Positions 21,423-25,691 of a DNA stretch of 25,691 nucleotides are shown here, in pieces. The DNA comes from DATJPD01 sp036394195. GTDB taxonomy: Bacteria; Pseudomonadota; Alphaproteobacteria; CACIAM-22H2. The first letter of the stretch is position 1, and each line of letters opens with the position of its first letter. The position numbers and the translations under genes were made by a program. The notes under the pieces are model-generated. The model did no database searches, was not told the origin of the DNA, and was given only the letters and a program-made list of their open reading frames with translations. The stretch lies in contig DASWFO010000313.1 in assembly GCA_036394195.1 (NCBI GenBank), positions 1 to 25,691 on the forward strand, written 5' to 3'.

Positions 21423-22928
21423 TCAGCCGGGTTCTTCGTAGTGCTCGGCGACGAGACGGTCGAGGAGGCGCACGCCGAACGCGGTGGCGCCCTTCGGCAC
21501 GGTCGGTTGGTCCTTCTTCGACCAGGCGACGCCGGCGATGTCGAGATGCGCCCACGGCACGTCGTTGACGAAGCGGGCGAGGAACTGGCCGCCGATGATC
21601 GAGCCGGCGGCGCGGTTCGAACCGATGTTCTTCACGTCGGCCGCGTCGGAATCGATGTCGCGGTCGAACGACTCGCCCAGCGGCAGCCGCCACAGTCGCT
21701 CGCCGACAGCGTCGCCGGCCGCGGTGAGATGTTTCACCAGGTCGTCGTTGTTCGACATGATGCCGGCATATTCATGGCCGAGTGCGACGATCACGGCACC
21801 GGTCAGGGTCGCGAGGTCGACCATCGCCTTCGGCTTGAAACGCTCCTGCGTGTACCACAGCACGTCGGCCAGAACGAGGCGGCCTTCGGCGTCGGTGTTC
21901 AGAACCTCGATCGTCTTGCCCGACAGGGATTTTACGATGTCAGACGGACGCTGTGCGTTGCCCGAAGGCATGTTCTCGACGAGGCCGACGACGCCGACCG
22001 CGTTCACGCGCGCCCGCCGCGCCGCCAGAGTTTCCATGAGACCGACCACCGTGCCGGCGCCGGCCATGTCCCACTTCATATCTTCCATGCCGCCGGCCGG
22101 CTTGATCGAAATGCCGCCGGTGTCGAAGGTGACCCCCTTGCCGCAGAAGGCGATCGGCCGCTTGTCCTTAGCCTTGGCGGCACCGTTCCATTGCATGACC
22201 ACGACGCGTGGCGGGCGAACGCTGCCTTGGGCCACGCCGAGCAGCGCGTTGAACCCGAGCTTCGTCAGCTGCTTTTCGTCCATGATCTCGACCTTGACGC
22301 CGACGGCGGTCAAGCGCTTGCAGCGCTCGGCGAGCGTCTCGGGATAGATGACGTTCGGCGGCTCGGATATGAGGTCGCGGGTGAAGAAGATCGCATCGGC
22401 GGTGCGGTCCAGCGGTGCCGAGGCTTTGCGAGCCGCCGCCACGTCGGTGACCATGACATTGAACGAGCGCAGGCTCGGCTTGGCCTCCTCTTTCTCGCGC
22501 GTCCGGTACTTATCGAAGCGATACGACCTGAGCTTGGCGCCGTAGGCGACATGCGCCGCCATGTCCGGCGCCTGCAGCGGGGCACCGGGCAGCGTGTCGA
22601 TCTGCATGGTGGCGACCGTTTCGCCGACCCGGTTCAGATGCGCCACGAGCTGGCCGCCGATGGCCTGCAGGCGGAGCGCGTCGAGCTTTTCCAGCTTGCC
22701 GAGCCCGACCAGGACGATCCGCGCCAGGGACAGGCCCTTCGGCGCGATGATGTCGAGGAGGTCGTCCTTCTTTCCCTTGAAGCGGCTGGCGCCCATGGCG
22801 CGGGTGAGAATTCCCCCGGATTTCTTGTCGAGCGCCGCGGCGGAGGGGGTCAATTTCCTCTCCTCGCTGACGCCCACGACGAGGCTGCCCGAATTGGTTT
22901 GTTCCGGCTTGGAAAACGCGATTTTCAT
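21423..22928 (-). CDS. pepA: Leucyl aminopeptidase (M17)
   Basis: The 501-residue enzyme is a two-zinc/manganese exopeptidase, hexameric in the family, that removes N-terminal residues from peptides. The metal and catalytic motifs are present: GKGVTFDTGGISIKP, then MEDMKWDMAGA and the M17 signature NTDAEGRLVLAD, with later SNRAAGSIIGGQFLARFV. The N-terminal non-catalytic domain starts MKIAFSKPEQTNSGSLVVGV. The ATG at 22928 has GAGAGGA about ten bases upstream; a longer in-frame start adds ten unconserved residues. E. coli PepA also binds DNA in Xer recombination and carAB control; whether this one does is unknown. It is divergent from lptG and precedes holC. Confidence 0.96.
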   Translation of the reverse strand: MKIAFSKPEQTNSGSLVVGVSEERKLTPSAAALDKKSGGILTRAMGASRFKGKKDDLLDIIAPKGLSLARIVLVGLGKLEKLDALRLQAIGGQLVAHLNRVGETVATMQIDTLPGAPLQAPDMAAHVAYGAKLRSYRFDKYRTREKEEAKPSLRSFNVMVTDVAAARKASAPLDRTADAIFFTRDLISEPPNVIYPETLAERCKRLTAVGVKVEIMDEKQLTKLGFNALLGVAQGSVRPPRVVVMQWNGAAKAKDKRPIAFCGKGVTFDTGGISIKPAGGMEDMKWDMAGAGTVVGLMETLAARRARVNAVGVVGLVENMPSGNAQRPSDIVKSLSGKTIEVLNTDAEGRLVLADVLWYTQERFKPKAMVDLATLTGAVIVALGHEYAGIMSNNDDLVKHLTAAGDAVGERLWRLPLGESFDRDIDSDAADVKNIGSNRAAGSIIGGQFLARFVNDVPWAHLDIAGVAWSKKDQPTVPKGATAFGVRLLDRLVAEHYEEPG

Positions 22929-22995
22929 TGCGGCTGGTTCCTCTCCGCGCCGCTCCAAGGATCGTGTGCCCGGCTGCGCGAGAGGGGCACTCTAG

Positions 22996-23008
22996 CCACA
23001 ATCTGTGG
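22996..23008. promoter_or_regulatory. Short inverted repeat in the pepA-lptG divergent region
   Basis: CCACA (22996-23000), ATC, TGTGG (23004-23008) form an operator-like inverted repeat; TGTGGACAA from 23004 is also one base from a DnaA box on the minus strand. The remaining 279-base region holds no gene I can support. Confidence 0.25.
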
Positions 23009-23207
23009 ACAAGAAAAGCCCGGTTTTCAATGCTGTACATGATTTGTTCTGGACGTTTTCCGCCACTCTTCCGCTACTCCGGCGGGCCACCCCGGCGCTG
23101 TAATACCGCGACTGAGCAGGCCGCTTTCTCGCCATCTTCGCCCCGCATGGTGATCGTGATAGCGTCCGGCTCATTCCCGAAAGCGAGTCCGCACCCGGCC
23201 GTTCACG

Positions 23208-24302
23208 ATGCGCCTGTCCCCCACGTTGTCGTTTTACGTCGGTCGCCAGTTCCTGTTGTCGTTTCTGGGGGTGTTCGTCGGCTTGATGACGGTCGTCTTC
23301 CTGTTCGACCTCATCGAGCTCCTGCGCCGCGCCGCGACGCTGCCGGCGGCAACGCTCGGGATGGTGATCCGCCTGTCGCTGCTGAAGCAGCCGAAACTCG
23401 CCCAGGAAATGATCCCGTTCGTCGTCCTGTTCTCGGCGATGATCGCGTTCTTTCGTCTGGCGCGGACCCAGGAATTGACCGTCGTCCGGGCCGCCGGCGT
23501 GTCGGTGTGGCAATTCCTGCTGCCGGTGGTCACGGGGGTGCTGATCATCGGCGCCTTCACGCTCGCCGTCATCAATCCGGTCAGCGCGGTCCTCTATGCG
23601 CGCTACGAGCAGCTGGAAGCCCAGATTTTTCGCGGGCAATCGAGCATGATGGCGGTCTCCTCCGCCGGAGTGTGGCTGCGGCAGGCCGACGGAGTCACCA
23701 ATTCGGTGGTCCATGCGAGCCGGGTCAACCCGGCCACCATCGAGCTGCAAGACGTGATGATCTTCACCTTCGAAGGTGAGGACAAATTCATCGGACGGAT
23801 CGACGCCGGCAGCGCCGAGCTCAAAACCGGTTACTGGCTGATCCACAACGCATCCGTGATGACGCCGGGTCAGGTGCCGCATCTCGAGGCTGAATACGAG
23901 CTGCCGACCGAAATGACGCGCGAGCGCATCCTCGACGGCTTCGGCTCGCCGGAAACCATCTCATTTTGGGATCTTCCCGCGTTCATCCGCGCCTTGGAAG
24001 CCGCCGGGTTCTCGGCGACGCGCCACCGGCTCTACTTGCACCGCAGCATCGCCGGCCCGCTGCTGCTGTTCGCGATGGTCCTGATCGCCGCCACGTTCTC
24101 CCTGCGTCCGCCCCGCCGGGGCGGCGCCATCCGTCTGATGATCGGCGGTATCGCGAGCGGCTTCCTCCTGTTTTTCCTGTCCAACCTGGTGGCCGCCCTG
24201 GGCCAGGCGGGGAGCATCCCGGTGTCGCTGGCCGCGTGGGCCCCGGCGGTGGTCAGCGCGCTGCTGGGCACCACGATGCTGCTCCATTTAGAGGATGGCT
24301 GA
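23208..24302 (+). CDS. lptG: LPS export ABC transporter permease LptG
   Basis: The 364-residue YjgP/YjgQ-family permease starts with MRLSPTLSFYVGRQFLLSFLGVF, typical of alphaproteobacterial LptG. It has membrane segments near 15-35, 60-80, 100-125 and three in the C-terminal 90 residues. Between them is the periplasmic beta-jellyroll (about 130-260, SSAGVWLRQADG, VMIFTFEGEDKFIGRIDAGSAELKTGYWLI), which contacts LptC. LptG normally pairs with LptF over the LptB ATPase to lift lipopolysaccharide out of the inner membrane. Its usual neighbours are lptF before it and lptD after it; here pepA is divergent 279 bases upstream and surA starts 75 bases downstream. No clear ribosome binding site precedes the ATG. 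Its stop overlaps a 28-codon mini-ORF. Confidence 0.92.
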   Translation: MRLSPTLSFYVGRQFLLSFLGVFVGLMTVVFLFDLIELLRRAATLPAATLGMVIRLSLLKQPKLAQEMIPFVVLFSAMIAFFRLARTQELTVVRAAGVSVWQFLLPVVTGVLIIGAFTLAVINPVSAVLYARYEQLEAQIFRGQSSMMAVSSAGVWLRQADGVTNSVVHASRVNPATIELQDVMIFTFEGEDKFIGRIDAGSAELKTGYWLIHNASVMTPGQVPHLEAEYELPTEMTRERILDGFGSPETISFWDLPAFIRALEAAGFSATRHRLYLHRSIAGPLLLFAMVLIAATFSLRPPRRGGAIRLMIGGIASGFLLFFLSNLVAALGQAGSIPVSLAAWAPAVVSALLGTTMLLHLEDG

Positions 24303-24381
24303 AGATTTCTTGAAGATGGGCCGCTTCAACCGCAAAATGGCGCGCGCGGCGGTTACCCCCCATGGCAGCATGACCCGATGA
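24295..24381 (+). CDS. 28-codon mini-ORF bridging lptG and surA
   Basis: The ATG (24295) lies inside the last codons of lptG and the TGA (24379-24381) overlaps the surA ATG as ATGA. The peptide begins MAEDFLKMGRFNRKMARAAV and is basic, like the n-region of a signal peptide. It occupies exactly the slot of lptD, so it could be an in-frame deletion remnant of that gene or a coupling peptide. No family match is recognised and expression is unproven. Confidence 0.35.
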   Translation: MAEDFLKMGRFNRKMARAAVTPHGSMTR

Positions 24382-25682
24382 GCCGATTCCTGAGATCACA
24401 GCGACCTACCCGAGTCTTCACAGCGCTGGCGCTATTGTCCGCATGGTGGCTCGCCGCCGTGTCCACGATCGCAGAGGCCCAGGACAGCGGAACCGTCCAG
24501 CGTATTGCCGCCGTGGTCAACGACGATGTGATTTCGATGTTCGACATCGACAATCGCGTCACGCTCGTGATCGCAACGTCGGGTATGCCGAACACGCAGG
24601 AAGTGCGCACCCGTCTTCGCCAGCAAACCCTCCGCACGCTGATTGACGAGCGGCTCCAGATCCAGGAAGCCAATCGCATCCATGCCGCCGCCAATGACAA
24701 GGAGGTGAGCGACGCGATCGGCCGCATCGAATCCGCCAACAAAATGCCGAGCGGCGCCCTGCTCAAGGCCCTCGCCGCCGACGGCATCGAGAGCGGCAGC
24801 CTGCTGGCGCAGATCAAGGCCGGCCTATCGTGGCAGAAAGTGGTGTCCCGCCGGCTGCGGCCGAGCCTCGACATCGGCCAGGACGAGATCGACGAGGTCA
24901 TCGAGCGCATCAACAGCGAAAAGGGCACCACCGAGTTCCTGCTGGCCGAGATCTTCCTCGCTGTGGAAAGCCCCGACCAGGAGGACGAAGTCCGCAGCAA
25001 CATGGAGCAGATGCTGGATCAGATGCGGCGCGGCGTGTCGTTCTCCGCCATGGCGCAGCAGTTCTCGCAGGCGGCGTCGGCCTCGCAAGGCGGCGACATC
25101 GGCTGGGTCGAGCGCGGGTCGCTCGATCCCGAAGTCATCGGCGCGATGGACAATCTGGAAAAGAACCGCGCGACGCCGCCGATCCGCACGCCGACCGGCT
25201 TTTATATCTATCTCATGCGCGACAAGCGCGTCCTGGCGGCGGCCGATCCGGGAGATTCGGTGGTGTCGATCGCGCAGCTCACGCTGCCGCTGGAACCCAG
25301 CGCCACGGCCGACGACATCGACTCCCAGAAGGGCCTGGCGCAGACCGTCCGCGAATCCGTCACCGGATGCGACGACCTGAAGCACGCGGCCGATGAGCTG
25401 CACGTCACGTACACCGAACCGACGCCCGACCTGCATGTCCGCGACCTCAACCCGACCATTCGCCCCGTGGTCACCGACCTGAAGGTGGGCCAGCCGTCGG
25501 AGCCGATGCAGAACGACACCGGCGTCAGTCTCCTGATGCTCTGCGAGCGGCAGGATCCGGCGGTGCAGATGCCGAGCCGCGAGGACATCGCCGAAAACCT
25601 TACCCGGCAGCGGATCGACTTGATCGCGCGACGTTACCTCAGCGATCTGCGGCGGCAGGCGTTCATCGACGTGCGGGTCTAG
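24378..25682 (+). CDS. surA: SurA-like periplasmic chaperone / peptidyl-prolyl isomerase
   Basis: The 434-residue protein has a signal peptide (hydrophobic FTALALLSAWWLAAVSTIAEA, cleaved near residue 34). Next is the SurA N-terminal helical chaperone region (VQRIAAVVNDDVISMFDIDNRV, RTLIDERLQIQEANR), and a parvulin domain at about 195-290 (LLAEIFLAVESPDQEDEV, GGDIGWVERGSL, TPTGFYIYLMRDKRVL). A more degenerate second one follows (VVSIAQLTLPLE to LLMLCERQ), then the C-terminal strand segment LTRQRIDLIARRYLSDLRRQAFIDVRV that completes the chaperone core. SurA escorts outer-membrane beta-barrel proteins, classically including LptD, to the BAM complex. Its ATG overlaps the stop of the mini-ORF. The usual gene just before it, lptD, is missing. 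Confidence 0.92.
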   Translation: MSRFLRSQRPTRVFTALALLSAWWLAAVSTIAEAQDSGTVQRIAAVVNDDVISMFDIDNRVTLVIATSGMPNTQEVRTRLRQQTLRTLIDERLQIQEANRIHAAANDKEVSDAIGRIESANKMPSGALLKALAADGIESGSLLAQIKAGLSWQKVVSRRLRPSLDIGQDEIDEVIERINSEKGTTEFLLAEIFLAVESPDQEDEVRSNMEQMLDQMRRGVSFSAMAQQFSQAASASQGGDIGWVERGSLDPEVIGAMDNLEKNRATPPIRTPTGFYIYLMRDKRVLAAADPGDSVVSIAQLTLPLEPSATADDIDSQKGLAQTVRESVTGCDDLKHAADELHVTYTEPTPDLHVRDLNPTIRPVVTDLKVGQPSEPMQNDTGVSLLMLCERQDPAVQMPSREDIAENLTRQRIDLIARRYLSDLRRQAFIDVRV

Positions 25683-25691
25683 TGGCTCGGG
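25682..25691 (+). CDS. Possible start of the next gene, perhaps pdxA (partial)
   Basis: A GTG at 25682-25684 overlaps the surA stop by one base (TAGTG) and would read M-A-R before the window ends. In alphaproteobacteria pdxA often follows surA and often begins MAR-P. Only three codons are visible, so this is a prediction from gene order. Confidence 0.25.

Noticed and set aside
21441..23042. 533-codon plus-strand open frame
   Set aside because: Antisense to pepA, which carries the complete M17 signature NTDAEGRL.
1..25691. Mobile element, defence system or novel gene cluster
   Set aside because: No transposase, integrase, phage, toxin-antitoxin, restriction or CRISPR signature was seen; almost all genes are recognisable core genes in a conserved order.

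Overview
The window is GC-rich, densely coded chromosomal DNA that reads as the core genome of an alphaproteobacterium, most like the Rhodospirillales or relatives. The main grounds are a divK-pleD cell-cycle pair, an EipB (DUF1849) envelope protein, an HdaA-type DnaA regulator, a tiny aa3-type cytochrome c oxidase subunit IV, and the alphaproteobacterial neighbourhood purN-purM / DUF2066 / CDP-alcohol phosphatidyltransferase / AI-2E permease / hdaA / ppk / ppx. I see no rRNA, tRNA, CRISPR array, transposase, phage gene or defence island, and no obvious compositional break. All assignments come from reading motifs and recalled family features; no search was run.

Left part (1-7140): an unrecognised gene end, rpmG (L33) with its own promoter, and an AroE-like dehydrogenase lacking the shikimate-binding serines. 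Facing it are divK and pleD on the minus strand. A 186-base intergenic region carrying a CtrA-type motif and three clustered GANTC sites separates divK from a sugar kinase (Mak, ROK family). Then eipB (minus), a gap of about 350 bases, and aspS (minus).

Middle (7272-14432): rnd (RNase D), then a polyphosphate neighbourhood of ppk and ppx (minus), a SixA-like phosphohistidine phosphatase (plus) and a CYTH-CHAD protein (minus). Convergent ends carry palindromic terminator or REP-like elements.

Right part (14433-25691): a tightly overlapping minus-strand operon DUF2066 / CDP-alcohol phosphatidyltransferase / AI-2E permease / hdaA faces purM-purN across a compact divergent promoter region. Then come a cytochrome oxidase subunit IV gene, a strong bidirectional terminator, ndk, holC (probable CTG start), pepA, and on the plus strand lptG and surA, with a possible pdxA start at the very edge.

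No new multi-gene system is evident. The observations most worth checking are: the LPS-export locus, where lptG runs almost straight into surA with no lptF or lptD, leaving a 28-codon mini-ORF that overlaps both neighbours; the putative CtrA/CcrM-type control region at divK; a minicistron coupling purM to purN; the CTG start of holC; and start codons of rnd and sixA sitting within inverted repeats.
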